A DNA stretch of 45,701 nt from an uncultured Clostridium sp. (GTDB lineage: Bacteria; Bacillota_A; Clostridia; TANB77; CAG-508): contig CAJKKA010000003.1 of assembly GCA_905200315.1 (NCBI GenBank), positions 1-45,701 on the forward strand, written 5' to 3'. Under the pieces are notes generated by a model. The model worked only from the letters and a program-made list of their open reading frames with translations, did no database searches and was not told where the DNA came from. The translations under genes and the position numbers were made by a program. Positions 7,911 through 16,293 of this stretch are shown here, one piece after another (within the stretch, counting starts at the first letter, position 1; each line of letters begins with the position of its first letter).

Positions 7911-8223
7911 CTCCTATTTCTTTTTCTGTATCTCTTTGTAGGTTTATTTCATTTTCTTTTTTAGGATTTTGTATTTTTATTGTATTTTTTAATATTGTTT
8001 TTTTGCTTTTAGAACTTTTATTATCTTCTAACATATATTCTAAATTATCTATTTCTTTTTTATTTTCTTGCTTTCTTATTTCTTTTAATTCTTCATTTAA
8101 TTCGTTTTCTTCATCTAATTCTTCTGTAGAAGATAATGTTTTTAGTGCTAAATATACTGAAGAAAATGCATTTTTTAAAGTGCCTACAATTAAATTATTT
8201 CTTTGTTTTACAACACTTGCCAT
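7906..8223 (-). CDS. Hypothetical small charged protein (105 aa)
   Basis: The product starts MASVVKQRNNLIVGTLKNAF. It then becomes very rich in Glu/Lys/Asn (ELDEENELNEELKEIRKQEN), which is helical or coiled-coil in character, and ends in a disordered tail. There is no signal peptide. It has its own promoter (8280-8308) and terminator, so it is separate from the dnaG-rpoD unit upstream. In the leader a GTGAGGTGA ribosome-like site lies about 30 bases before the ATG, separated from it by a small CTTAG/CTAAG hairpin (8232-8246). That is an odd arrangement for efficient translation. Not recognised. Confidence 0.65.
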   Translation of the reverse strand: MASVVKQRNNLIVGTLKNAFSSVYLALKTLSSTEELDEENELNEELKEIRKQENKKEIDNLEYMLEDNKSSKSKKTILKNTIKIQNPKKENEINLQRDTEKEIGE

Positions 8224-8279
8224 AAAATTTTCTTAGATATACTAAGATTTTCACCTCACTTTTTCACAATTCTGTTACC

Positions 8280-8308
8280 ATAATAACATATTCTTAGTAA
8301 AAAGTCAA
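8280..8308 (-). promoter_or_regulatory. Sigma-A promoter for the 105-aa gene
   Basis: TTGACT (8303-8308), 17-bp spacer, TATTAT (8280-8285), about 55 bp before the start codon. Confidence 0.6.
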
Positions 8309-8365
8309 ATTTTTCAAGGTGTTCAGGCAATTTTGGGTTGTCTTTTTTCTACAATTATATACATT

Positions 8366-9481
8366 TTATTCCATATAGTCTCTTAATTTTTTACTTCTAC
8401 TTGGATGACGTAGTTTTCTTAGGGCTTTTGCTTCTATTTGTCTTATTCTTTCACGTGTTACATCAAATTCTTTTCCTACTTCTTCTAATGTTCTTGCTTT
8501 TCCATCTTCCAATCCAAATCTTAATTTTAAAACTTTTGCTTCTCTAGGTGTTAATGTATTCATTACTTCTTCTAGTTGTTCTCTAAGCATAGTATATGCA
8601 GCAGAATCTTGTGGGGCTGGAGAATCATCGTCTTGTATAAAATCCCCTAAGTGGCTATCGTCTTCTTCTCCTATTGGTGTTTCTAAAGATACTGGATCTT
8701 GTGCTATTTTTTGAATTTCCATTACTTTTTCTACTGGAAGTTCCATTTCTTTTGCTATTTCTTCTGGCGTTGGTTCTCTACCCATTTGTTGTAATAAATG
8801 TCTTGATATACGTATTAATTTATTTATTGTTTCAACCATATGAACAGGTATTCTTATTGTACGTGCTTGGTCTGCAATAGCTCTTGTAATAGCTTGTCTT
8901 ATCCACCAAGTTGCATACGTACTAAATTTAAAACCTTTTGTATAGTCAAATTTTTCAACTGCTTTTATTAACCCCATATTTCCTTCTTGAATTAAGTCTA
9001 AAAATAGCATTCCTCTGCCTACATATTTTTTAGCAATACTAACAACCAATCTTAAGTTAGACTCCGCAAGTTTCTTTTTGGCTTCATCATCGCCTTCAAG
9101 TATTCTTTTAGCTAAATCAATTTCTTCTTCATAAGTAAGAAGAGGTATTTTACCAATTTCTCTTAAATACATTCTAACAGGGTCATTTACATTAACGCCT
9201 TCAAGAGTATTTGCGTTCACATCTTCTATTTTTATTTCTTCTACTTCTTTTAAATCCTCAATGTCTGGCTCTTCATCATCAAATTCATCTTCTACTACTG
9301 CACCTGCTTCTTGAAAAGCATCAAATATTTTTTCTATATTATCTGGATTTATTTTTTCTAATTTTGTAGCAAGTTCTGCATAAGTTATCTTTCCGTTTTT
9401 TTTAGTTTCTTCTACTATCTTTTTTACCTCTTCTAATTCTTCTTTACTTAATTGGCTTTTTTCGTTTTTTTCCTTACTCAT
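8366..9481 (-). CDS. rpoD: Primary sigma factor RpoD/SigA
   Basis: 371-aa housekeeping sigma-70, which directs RNA polymerase to -35/-10 promoters. Region 1.1-like N-terminal helices come first, then region 1.2 ([11 protein letters not shown]), region 2 ([34 protein letters not shown]), region 3 ([13 protein letters not shown]) and region 4.2 helix-turn-helix ([20 protein letters not shown]). ATG 9481 follows GGGAGGATTTT. A frame extending to 9508 would overlap dnaG and lacks a ribosome site, so it is rejected. It follows dnaG by 10 bp in the conserved macromolecular-synthesis operon. The consensus promoters seen across the window fit its expected specificity. Confidence 0.97.
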   Translation of the reverse strand: MSKEKNEKSQLSKEELEEVKKIVEETKKNGKITYAELATKLEKINPDNIEKIFDAFQEAGAVVEDEFDDEEPDIEDLKEVEEIKIEDVNANTLEGVNVNDPVRMYLREIGKIPLLTYEEEIDLAKRILEGDDEAKKKLAESNLRLVVSIAKKYVGRGMLFLDLIQEGNMGLIKAVEKFDYTKGFKFSTYATWWIRQAITRAIADQARTIRIPVHMVETINKLIRISRHLLQQMGREPTPEEIAKEMELPVEKVMEIQKIAQDPVSLETPIGEEDDSHLGDFIQDDDSPAPQDSAAYTMLREQLEEVMNTLTPREAKVLKLRFGLEDGKARTLEEVGKEFDVTRERIRQIEAKALRKLRHPSRSKKLRDYME

Positions 9482-9491
9482 AAAATCCTCC

Positions 9492-11279
9492 CTATTTAAT
9501 TTTAGCAAGTTCTATAATAACCTTTCCCAACTCATTTTCTAGTTCTTTTGTTTTATTAACCTCTGTAGTTTCTTCCATTTCTTTTACTATTTTATTTCTT
9601 TTAGAAATTAATTTATCCTTTTTGTACGTTTTAAGAATATCTTCAATTCCTTTTTCTAGCTCTGTAATACCATAGTCTTCTGCCATAATACTTGTTATAT
9701 GATTTATAATTTCCTCATCATCAAATAAAATTGTGTAATCATATATCTCTTTTTTTCCATTTTCAAATTCATTGTATATTTTTGTTATTATATTTTTATT
9801 AATTTCTGAAATAAAATCTTCTGGTTTTATCTCATCTTTTATTTTTAAATATGTATCTACGCCTCCTGAAATTAATATAGAAATAATTGTGTTTTCTCTT
9901 CTTAAGGTTGTTTCATCTACATTATTTTCTACTTTTTTTTGTAAATTATACCTTGGTGTTTTTCTTTCCAATATTTTTGTATCTGTTCTATTATTTTTGT
10001 ATTGAATTTTTTGTATTTCTGAATAGATTGCATCTTTAGAAATTTTATATTCATTTGAAATTTTATCTAAATAAACTTCTCTTTCAATATTATTCGAAAC
10101 CTTAGACAATGTACTTGCAATTTCATTTAAAAATTTTATTTTGTCACTTGTATTTTCTAAATTTAATTCTTGTTTATATTTTTTTATTTTAAATTCAACT
10201 AATGATATGGCTTCTTCAACATATTTATTAAACCTTCCACTTCCATACTTAGTAACAAATTCATCCGGATCCTTAGCTCCTTCTATTTGAAGAATTCGTA
10301 AGTCACATCCTAAATTATCTAAAATTTCTAGTCCTCTCATAGTAGCAGCTTGTCCTGCTCCATCTTGGTCATACCCTATAACTATTTGGTCTGCAACTCT
10401 ACGTAGTAGTCTACCTTGTGCTTCAGTTAAAGCTGTTCCTAATGAGGCAACTGCAGTTTCTATCCCTCTTTGGTGTAGTGAAACAGCATCCATATATCCT
10501 TCAACAATAATTATTTTTTTATTTTGATTTGTATTAACATTGTTTAATCCATATAAATGTCTGCCCTTATTATATACAATTGTGGATGGTGAATTTAAAT
10601 ATTTAGGTTTAGAATCATCTAATACTCTTCCTCCAAAAGCTATTACCTTTCCTCTAATATCTTGTATTGGAAACATAAGTCTATTTTGAAAGCTATCATA
10701 AAATTTTCCACTTTTTCCTTTTTTTACTAATGCAGAAGCTAAAATCTCTTCGTCATTAAAACCTTTATCTTTTAAATATTTATACAATTCATCAAAACTA
10801 CAAGAATATCCAATTAAAAATTTTTTTAAAGTGTTATTGTCTAACTTTCTCTTTTTTACGTATTCTTGTGCTGGCTTTGCTGTTGGTTTATATAAATTTT
10901 CGTGATAAAATTGTGCTGTTTCTTTATTAATTTCATATACTTTAGCTTTTAAGTGTTCTGCTTTACTATCTTGACTATTATCTAAAGCTGGTAATGTAAT
11001 ATTAGCTTTTTGTGCTAATAGCTGAACACTTTCTCTGAAATTTATTCCTTCTATTTTAGAAATAAAATGAAACACATTTCCACCTACTCCACATCCAAAG
11101 CAATGAAAAATTTGCTTATTTGGAGATACAAAAAAAGATGGTGACTTTTCACTATGAAATGGACATAGACCTGAATAGTTACTACCTGTACGTTTTAGTC
11201 TTACATATTGTGACACAATATCTACAATATCGTTACTATTTTTTATTTCATCAATTAATTCGTCACTATACCTTAACAT
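9492..11279 (-). CDS. dnaG: DNA primase DnaG
   Basis: 595-aa primase that synthesises RNA primers for replication. The N-terminal CHC2 zinc finger is intact ([18 protein letters not shown], then [11 protein letters not shown]). The TOPRIM catalytic core shows [17 protein letters not shown] and [14 protein letters not shown], followed by the DnaB-interacting helical C-terminus. Length is normal. It is immediately upstream of rpoD. The ribosome site AAAGGATGAAT precedes ATG 11279. Confidence 0.97.
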   Translation of the reverse strand: MLRYSDELIDEIKNSNDIVDIVSQYVRLKRTGSNYSGLCPFHSEKSPSFFVSPNKQIFHCFGCGVGGNVFHFISKIEGINFRESVQLLAQKANITLPALDNSQDSKAEHLKAKVYEINKETAQFYHENLYKPTAKPAQEYVKKRKLDNNTLKKFLIGYSCSFDELYKYLKDKGFNDEEILASALVKKGKSGKFYDSFQNRLMFPIQDIRGKVIAFGGRVLDDSKPKYLNSPSTIVYNKGRHLYGLNNVNTNQNKKIIIVEGYMDAVSLHQRGIETAVASLGTALTEAQGRLLRRVADQIVIGYDQDGAGQAATMRGLEILDNLGCDLRILQIEGAKDPDEFVTKYGSGRFNKYVEEAISLVEFKIKKYKQELNLENTSDKIKFLNEIASTLSKVSNNIEREVYLDKISNEYKISKDAIYSEIQKIQYKNNRTDTKILERKTPRYNLQKKVENNVDETTLRRENTIISILISGGVDTYLKIKDEIKPEDFISEINKNIITKIYNEFENGKKEIYDYTILFDDEEIINHITSIMAEDYGITELEKGIEDILKTYKKDKLISKRNKIVKEMEETTEVNKTKELENELGKVIIELAKIK

Positions 11280-11363
11280 TATTCATCCTTTCTTCATACA
11301 TATTTATTATTCGACGTTTTTTATAAAAATCCTTCTTTTATGTTTACCAAATTTATTGCACAT

Positions 11364-11383
11364 AAAAAAACGGCCATAGGCCG
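11364..11383 (-). terminator. Terminator after carD
   Basis: Stem CGGCC/GGCCG with a 3-base loop (11371-11383), followed on the minus strand by seven T. It is 12 bp after the carD stop. Confidence 0.75.
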
Positions 11384-11394
11384 CTATCTTTTTA

Positions 11395-11970
11395 TTAAGC
11401 ATTTGCACTTCCATCGAATGGAATAAATTTTTTAACTATTGTATCGCTCATTGCAGAAATATTAACATCATTATGTACTTTATATTCTTCAAATGAATTA
11501 TTAATTTTGTTTTCTACTATATCTTCAATTTCGTCTTGTGTTGCATGCTCTGTTAATACTAACTCACTAACTAATATTTGTTTTGCATTATTAAGCATTT
11601 TCTTTTCTCCTGTTGATAATCCTTTTTCTTTTTGTTTAAAGCTTAAATTTCTAACAACATCTGCAACTTCGTAGATATCTCCACTTTTCATCTTTTCCAT
11701 ATTATCTCTATAACGTTTATTCCAATTCATAGACATTTCTGTTTCATTTGCTTCTAATACTCCGAATACTTTTTCTGCAGCACTTTTATCTATTATTCCT
11801 CTAACACCAACTTGTTCTGCTTTTGCTGTTGGAACCATAACTTTAACTTCTCCTGGCATTTTTAGAATATAGTATGCTTGTTTTTCTCCAAGTATATCTT
11901 TCTCCTCTATTGAATCTACAACCCCTGCTCCATGCATTGGGTATACAACTTTATCACCTATATTAAACAA
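11395..11970 (-). CDS. carD: CarD family RNA-polymerase-binding regulator
   Basis: 191-aa CarD/CdnL-type protein. The N-terminal Tudor-like RNAP-interacting domain is clear (MFNIGDKVVYPMHGAGVVDS, YYILKMPGEVKVMVPT), and a helical DNA-contacting domain follows (EANETEMSMNWNKRYRDNME, KGLSTGEKKMLNNAKQIL). Family members stabilise RNAP open complexes, notably at rRNA promoters. It has its own near-consensus promoter (12019-12047) that overlaps the terminator of dut, and its own terminator. The ribosome site AAAGGAGTGACC precedes ATG 11970. The length is slightly longer than the ~160-170 aa typical of the family. Confidence 0.93.
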   Translation of the reverse strand: MFNIGDKVVYPMHGAGVVDSIEEKDILGEKQAYYILKMPGEVKVMVPTAKAEQVGVRGIIDKSAAEKVFGVLEANETEMSMNWNKRYRDNMEKMKSGDIYEVADVVRNLSFKQKEKGLSTGEKKMLNNAKQILVSELVLTEHATQDEIEDIVENKINNSFEEYKVHNDVNISAMSDTIVKKFIPFDGSANA

Positions 11971-12018
11971 TTAGGTCACTCCTTTCAAAATGTCTATTTC
12001 GTTTTTCCCGATGTGTTT

Positions 12019-12047
12019 ATTATAACACAAAAATTACCAAAAGTCAA
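12019..12047 (-). promoter_or_regulatory. Sigma-A promoter for carD, overlapping dut terminator
   Basis: TTGACT (12042-12047), 17-bp spacer, TATAAT (12019-12024). The -35 element falls in the loop and stem of the dut terminator hairpin (12032-12061). Confidence 0.7.
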
Positions 12048-12061
12048 AGCTTTTGGTAATT
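12032..12061 (-). terminator. Terminator of dut
   Basis: 12-bp perfect stem AATTACCAAAAG/CTTTTGGTAATT with a 6-base loop, followed on the minus strand by TTTTTGTG. It also contains the carD -35 box. Confidence 0.75.
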
Positions 12062-12078
12062 AAAATTACATAATATTC

Positions 12079-12540
12079 TTATTGGTTAGTTGAGCCAAAT
12101 CCGCCTGTTCTTTCTCCTTCTGCACTATCATTATCTGCTATTAAATATTTTTGAAATATTGCTTGTCCTATGCATTCTCCTTTTTTTATTTCTATATCTT
12201 CATCTTTTATATTATAGAATGCAAACATTATATGTCCATCATTATCTGGATTTCCATAATAGTCTTTATCTATTACTCCAATACTATTTGCAAGTATTAA
12301 ACCTTTTTTACCAGGGTTTGAACTTCTATTTGCAAGTATTAATACTTCATCATCTGCCATATATGCTTTAATTCCTGTTTTTATTAAAGTTGGTTTATTT
12401 CCTCTTTTAAAACTTGGAATTATTATATTTTCTGCTGCTTCTACATCATACCCTGCTGAAAATTTTGTTTTTCTAACTGGTAAATTTATTCCTTTATCTT
12501 CAAATCCTTTTGCTACTTCAAATCCACGTATTTTTTCCAT
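12079..12540 (-). CDS. dut: dUTP diphosphatase (trimeric dUTPase)
   Basis: 153-aa dUTPase that converts dUTP to dUMP + PPi, keeping uracil out of DNA and supplying the dTMP pathway. All five motifs are visible: SAGYDVEA (1), NRSSNPGKKGL (2), GVIDKDYYGNPDNDG (3, catalytic Asp), GQAIFQKYL (4) and ERTGGFGSTN (5, flexible P-loop-like tail). It lies alone, with a terminator after it. Upstream is a TTGACA box overlapped by a 10-bp inverted repeat (12603-12646) that could be an operator. Confidence 0.95.
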   Translation of the reverse strand: MEKIRGFEVAKGFEDKGINLPVRKTKFSAGYDVEAAENIIIPSFKRGNKPTLIKTGIKAYMADDEVLILANRSSNPGKKGLILANSIGVIDKDYYGNPDNDGHIMFAFYNIKDEDIEIKKGECIGQAIFQKYLIADNDSAEGERTGGFGSTNQ

Positions 12541-12598
12541 TTTTTATCTTCCCTTCTTATTTTTATTTCTATATTGTTGTATATTAAAAAAGTTGATT

Positions 12599-12646
12599 TG
12601 TCAATGTGAAACGTTTTTTTATATATTTTAAAATATGTTTCACATT
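12599..12646 (-). promoter_or_regulatory. dut promoter region with 10-bp inverted repeat
   Basis: TTGACA at 12599-12604 on the minus strand is followed by a weak -10 (TATACA at 12578-12583 or TACAAC at 12576-12581). The perfect inverted repeat AATGTGAAAC (12603-12612) / GTTTCACATT (12637-12646), 24 bp apart, overlaps the -35 box. It could be a repressor operator or a hairpin; no regulator is identified. Confidence 0.4.
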
Positions 12647-12675
12647 TTTAACTACGAAAAATATAATTTACATTT

Positions 12676-12720
12676 GCGGGCGGACAGAGGCGTCCGCCCC
12701 TACAGTGTTTGACATTTATT
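12676..12720 (+). repeat. REP-like palindrome, copy 1
   Basis: GC-rich stem GGGCGGAC/GTCCGCCC (12678-12685 with 12692-12699), loop AGAGGC, then the tail CTACAGTGTTTGACATTT. It has the same architecture as the copies at 14331, 14396, 14454, 23763, 34595 and 34667, in an otherwise AT-rich region. Confidence 0.8.
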
Positions 12721-12738
12721 TTATAACAAAATTATAAT
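12709..12738 (+). promoter_or_regulatory. Consensus promoter for the candidate ncRNA
   Basis: TTGACA (12709-12714), 18-bp spacer, TATAAT (12733-12738): both hexamers are perfect. It points opposite to all neighbouring genes. The -35 box is the tail of REP copy 1. Confidence 0.7.
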
Positions 12739-12744
12739 AAATTT

Positions 12745-12928
12745 ATTAAATGAAGAATGCATTATTTGGGTTATATATTAAAGAAACAAATAATTTATAT
12801 TTGAAAACGAGTTCGACCCGACTATTACATATAATTAGAGACCGTGGCTCAAAAGTTTGAATATTTTATCTGTCTTAAAACGTTTGGAGAACGGAATTTG
12901 AAAATAAAATTATTTGTTTCTTTTTTTA
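12745..12928 (+). ncRNA. Candidate ~185-nt non-coding RNA gene
   Basis: A consensus promoter is followed about 185 bases later by a 17-bp perfect closing stem (12780-12796 with 12907-12923) and a seven-T run (12921-12927), all on the plus strand between convergent minus-strand genes. The enclosed ~110 bases carry GC-richer, conserved-looking blocks (CGAGTTCGACCCGAC, AGAGACCGTGGCTC, CGTTTGGAGAACGG). GTTC in the first can pair with GAAC in the last, giving a long irregular hairpin with bulges. No reading frame with a ribosome site is present. Size, own promoter and long irregular duplex recall 6S RNA, but I cannot confirm this without a covariance search. Confidence 0.5.
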
Positions 12929-13006
12929 GTTTTATGTCGCCTAGAAATTGAATAAATTTCATTATAATTATGTGTATTTTTAATTTAGATTAATTCATTA
13001 TTTTAT

Positions 13007-14311
13007 TTATAAAATCTTTCCTATTAAATCATAATCGCTATAATCTGTTATTTTTACTTTTATAAATTTCCCTATTAAGCTTGTATCGCTTGACTGAATA
13101 TATACTACTCCGTCTTCGTCTGGAACATCCATATATGTTCTTCCTACTAGGTATTTTCCATCAAAGGATTTATTTTCTACTAAAACTTCATATGTTTTTC
13201 CTATTTTTTCTTTTCCTTTTCGGTCTGATATTTCTTTTTGTATTTTCATTATTTTGTTGTATCTTGCTTTTTTTGTGTTTCCGTGTATTTGGTTTGGCAA
13301 TTTTTCTGCTGGTGTTCCATCTTCTTTTGAGTATGTAAATGCTCCCATTCTATCGAATTTTGCTATCTTTACAAATTCGCATAGTTTTTGAAAATCATCT
13401 TCTGTTTCTCCTGGAAATCCTACTATTAAAGATGTTCTTATTATTACATTTGGTATTTCTTTTCTTATTTTCTTTATTAATTGTTTTATGCTTTCTTCGT
13501 TGCTTTTTCTGTTCATTTTCTTTAAAACAGAATTTGAAATGTGTTGTATTGGTATATCGAAATAATTACATATTTTTTCGTTGTTTTTTACTACTTCTAT
13601 TAATTCATCTGTAATTGTTTCTGGATATGCATATAAGAAACGAATCCATTTAAATCCATGTATTTTGCATAGTTTTTCTAGCAATTCTGCTAAACGTGGT
13701 TTTCCATATAAATCTATTCCATATTTTGTTGTATCTTGTGCAATTACTACTAATTCTTTAACTCCTTTTTTTGCAAGTTGCTCCGCTTCTTTTAAAACGT
13801 CTTCTATTTTTCTGCTTTCAAAAGGACCTCTTATTGCTGGGATAGCACAATATGTACATCTATTGCTACACCCTTCTGCTATTTTTAAATATGCCATATT
13901 TTTTCCTGTTGAAATTTCTCTTTCTAAATATTCCATATTTGTGTATTTTCCTTCTTCTGGAATATTTATTAATTTGCTTATTTCGTCCCAAGCTTTTTCA
14001 TATTCTTTTATAGATAAAAATAAATCTACTTCTGGCAATAATTTTTGTAAATCCTTTTTATATCTTTCTACCAAACATCCCATAACAATTAGGTATTTGC
14101 ATTTTTTATTTTTGTATTCTGACATTTCTAAAATTGTATTTATTGCTTCTTGCTTTGCTGGCTCTATAAATCCACACGTATTTATTACTATTATTTCCGC
14201 TTCTTTTGGGTTATTTACTATTTTAAAATTGTTATTTTTAAATAATCCTATCATCATTTCTGTGTCTACTAAATTCTTGCTACATCCTAATGATATAAAT
14301 CCTACATTCAT
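13007..14311 (-). CDS. rimO: Ribosomal protein S12 methylthiotransferase RimO
   Basis: 434-aa radical-SAM methylthiotransferase that modifies an Asp of ribosomal protein S12. The N-terminal UPF0004 domain holds cluster cysteines in SLGCSKNLVDTE, INTCGFIEPA and MGCLVERY. The radical-SAM motif CxxxCxxC is AEGCSNRCTYCAIPAIRG. The C-terminal TRAM domain ends YSDYDLIGKIL. RimO rather than MiaB is supported by the SLGCSKN start and the RCTYCAIP/IRG context. The ribosome site AAAGGAAA precedes ATG 14311. It probably belongs to the VanW-pth-rng transcript but is separated from rng by three REP palindromes. Confidence 0.95.
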   Translation of the reverse strand: MNVGFISLGCSKNLVDTEMMIGLFKNNNFKIVNNPKEAEIIVINTCGFIEPAKQEAINTILEMSEYKNKKCKYLIVMGCLVERYKKDLQKLLPEVDLFLSIKEYEKAWDEISKLINIPEEGKYTNMEYLEREISTGKNMAYLKIAEGCSNRCTYCAIPAIRGPFESRKIEDVLKEAEQLAKKGVKELVVIAQDTTKYGIDLYGKPRLAELLEKLCKIHGFKWIRFLYAYPETITDELIEVVKNNEKICNYFDIPIQHISNSVLKKMNRKSNEESIKQLIKKIRKEIPNVIIRTSLIVGFPGETEDDFQKLCEFVKIAKFDRMGAFTYSKEDGTPAEKLPNQIHGNTKKARYNKIMKIQKEISDRKGKEKIGKTYEVLVENKSFDGKYLVGRTYMDVPDEDGVVYIQSSDTSLIGKFIKVKITDYSDYDLIGKIL

Positions 14312-14330
14312 TTTTATATTTCCTTTCTTT

Positions 14331-14375
14331 GCGGTTCGACAGAGGCGTCGACCCCTACAACGTTTGACGTTTATT
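14331..14375 (+). repeat. REP-like palindrome, copy 2
   Basis: Stem GGTTCGAC/GTCGACCC with one mismatch, loop AGAGGC, tail CTACAACGTTTGACGTTT. Compared with copy 1 most stem pairs changed on both sides, so pairing is largely preserved. Confidence 0.8.
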
Positions 14376-14395
14376 TATATATATTTTTTATTATT

Positions 14396-14440
14396 GCGGG
14401 TCGTCGGGGACGCCGACCCCTACATTGTTTGACGTTTATT
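14396..14440 (+). repeat. REP-like palindrome, copy 3
   Basis: Stem GGGTCGTC/GCCGACCC with one mismatch, loop GGGGAC, tail CTACATTGTTTGACGTTT. Confidence 0.8.
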
Positions 14441-14453
14441 TTTTATATTATTT

Positions 14454-14500
14454 CGGGCGGACAGAGGCGTCCGCCCCTACAGCGTTTGACGTTTATTTTT
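14454..14500 (+). repeat. REP-like palindrome, copy 4
   Basis: Stem GGGCGGAC/GTCCGCCC (14455-14462 with 14469-14476), loop AGAGGC, tail CTACAGCGTTTGACGTTT. Nearly identical to copy 1. Copies 2-4 form a spaced array of about 60-65-bp period between rng and rimO. Confidence 0.85.
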
Positions 14501-14516
14501 ATAATAAAATATAAAT

Positions 14517-15701
14517 TTATTCGTTGCTGAACATGTGCTTTCTCGTCATTTCTAATAAATTTAATTTTGTAAATTCTAATATTTGTGTTTTTGACCTATC
14601 TTTTTTTAGATTGTCCCTTAATTCTTTTATTACTTGTTTTTTGCTTTCTTCTTTTTCCATGTCTATGTAGTCTATTATTATTATTCCGCCTATATCTCTT
14701 AGTCGTAGTTGTTTTGCTATTTCTACACTTGCTTCTTTGTTTACTTTTAGTACTGTTTGCTCACGGCTTTCTTTTCCTGTATATTTCCCTGAATTTACGT
14801 CTATTGCAACTAATGCTTCGGTTTTATCTATTGTTATAAAACCTCCACATTTTAACCATATTTTTCTATTTTCTAATTTTTCTATTTGATTTCTTATATT
14901 GTGTGTATCTAATATATCTTCTTTCTCTTCTAATTCTAATTTTATTTTTGTACCTTCAAATTCTTTTAAAATTTCCTGTACTTCTTCAAATACATTTTTA
15001 TCGTTTGTTGTTATTTTTGCAATTCCATTGTCTATTGTATCTATAATTATTTTTCGAATTATTCCATTATTTCTTTCTATACAATATGGTGCTTTTTCTT
15101 TATTTTTAGCATCTTTTATTCTTTCCCATCTCTTTATTAAATTGTTTATATCTTTTTGAATTTCATTTATGTTTTTATTTACTGCAGATGTTCTAATTAT
15201 AACTCCAAAATTTTCTGGAAGAATTTTTGCTATTTCTTCTTTTAATCTTTTTTGTTCTTTTTCGTCTTCAATTTTTTGAGATACAGTAATAATATCTGTT
15301 TCTGGCATTAGAACTATATATCTACCAACAAGGCTCAAATGTTTAGAAACTCTTGGTCCTTTTTTATTGTTGCAGTCTCTTTTTACTTGTACTAAAATCG
15401 GATCTCCTCTTTTGATAAAATCTTTTATGTTTAAGTTTGAGTCGTCTACCTTTTCATTTTTTGTAATATCTATTTTAGGTAAAATGTCTCTTAAATGTAT
15501 AAAGGTATTTTTTCCTTCTCCTATATTTACAAATGCTGCTTGCATTCCTGGTAAAATATTTTCAACTTTTCCTAAATATACATTTCCCTCTAGTCTTTCT
15601 TTCTCTTCTTTTTCTATATATTGTTCTACTAAAATTCCATTTTCAATTATTGCTATTGTTTTTGTATTTTGTTTATCTTTATTTATTATAATTTCTTGCA
15701 T
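14517..15701 (-). CDS. rng: Ribonuclease E/G, short form
   Basis: 394-aa endoribonuclease of the RNase E/G family, which acts in mRNA decay and rRNA processing. The S1 domain lies around residues 35-120 (GNVYLGKVENILPGMQAAFV). The catalytic metal-binding aspartates are in ALVAIDVNSGKYTG and GGIIIIDYIDM. Typical RNase G is about 460-490 aa; this protein stops after NLLEMTRKHMFSNE, so the CPxCxG zinc-link and small dimerisation domain are missing. The stop lies 17 bp from REP copy 4, so truncation by repeat insertion is possible, though natural short forms could also exist. It follows pth by 20 bp. Confidence 0.88.
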   Translation of the reverse strand: MQEIIINKDKQNTKTIAIIENGILVEQYIEKEEKERLEGNVYLGKVENILPGMQAAFVNIGEGKNTFIHLRDILPKIDITKNEKVDDSNLNIKDFIKRGDPILVQVKRDCNNKKGPRVSKHLSLVGRYIVLMPETDIITVSQKIEDEKEQKRLKEEIAKILPENFGVIIRTSAVNKNINEIQKDINNLIKRWERIKDAKNKEKAPYCIERNNGIIRKIIIDTIDNGIAKITTNDKNVFEEVQEILKEFEGTKIKLELEEKEDILDTHNIRNQIEKLENRKIWLKCGGFITIDKTEALVAIDVNSGKYTGKESREQTVLKVNKEASVEIAKQLRLRDIGGIIIIDYIDMEKEESKKQVIKELRDNLKKDRSKTQILEFTKLNLLEMTRKHMFSNE

Positions 15702-15721
15702 TTATACCTTCTCTTTCTATT

Positions 15722-16279
15722 TTAATTGTATTTGTTCATAGCTGTATCGATGCCATTTTTAACAATTTCTACAACTGCATCTGCTGCAATTTGGGTTGAC
15801 TTGTCCAACTTTTCAAATTCTTCTTCTGGCATTTTTCCTATAACATAATTTATTGTATCGTTCTTAAATTCTGGTTTGCCTATTCCTACTCTAACGCGAG
15901 GGAAATCTGTTGAGTTTAATTCTTCTACAACAGATTTCATTCCATTGTGTGAGCCTGGTCCGCCTTTTTTTCTAAGCTTAATGGCTCCAACTTCAATATC
16001 CATATCGTCATATATAACTATAATATTTTGTATATCTACTTTATAAAAATTTGCCATTGGAGCTAAGCTTCTTCCACTTAAATTCATATATGTTTGTGGT
16101 TTTAATAAAATTACTTTTTCGCCGTATATTGAGCCTATTCCATATATTCCTTCAAATTTATTTTTATCAAATTCTATATTATATTTTTTTGCTATTTTAT
16201 CTATTGTGTTAAATCCCATATTGTGTCTTGTTTTTTCGTATTTTTCTTCTGGATTTCCTAATCCTACAATTAAAAACAT
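15722..16279 (-). CDS. pth: Peptidyl-tRNA hydrolase
   Basis: 185-aa enzyme that releases peptides from prematurely dissociated peptidyl-tRNA. Key residues are present: Asn9 in GLGNPEEKY, catalytic His19 in TRHNMGFN, KPQTYMNLSG, YDDMDIEVG (Asp) and GGPGSHNGMKS (Asn). Length is normal. The ribosome site is GGGAGAAAAAG. It sits between vanW (14-bp gap) and rng. Confidence 0.97.
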   Translation of the reverse strand: MFLIVGLGNPEEKYEKTRHNMGFNTIDKIAKKYNIEFDKNKFEGIYGIGSIYGEKVILLKPQTYMNLSGRSLAPMANFYKVDIQNIIVIYDDMDIEVGAIKLRKKGGPGSHNGMKSVVEELNSTDFPRVRVGIGKPEFKNDTINYVIGKMPEEEFEKLDKSTQIAADAVVEIVKNGIDTAMNKYN

Positions 16280-16293
16280 TTTCTTTTTCTCCC

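Noticed and set aside
9482..9508. Longer RpoD N-terminus overlapping dnaG
   Set aside because: There is no ribosome site, whereas GGGAGGATTTT precedes ATG 9481.
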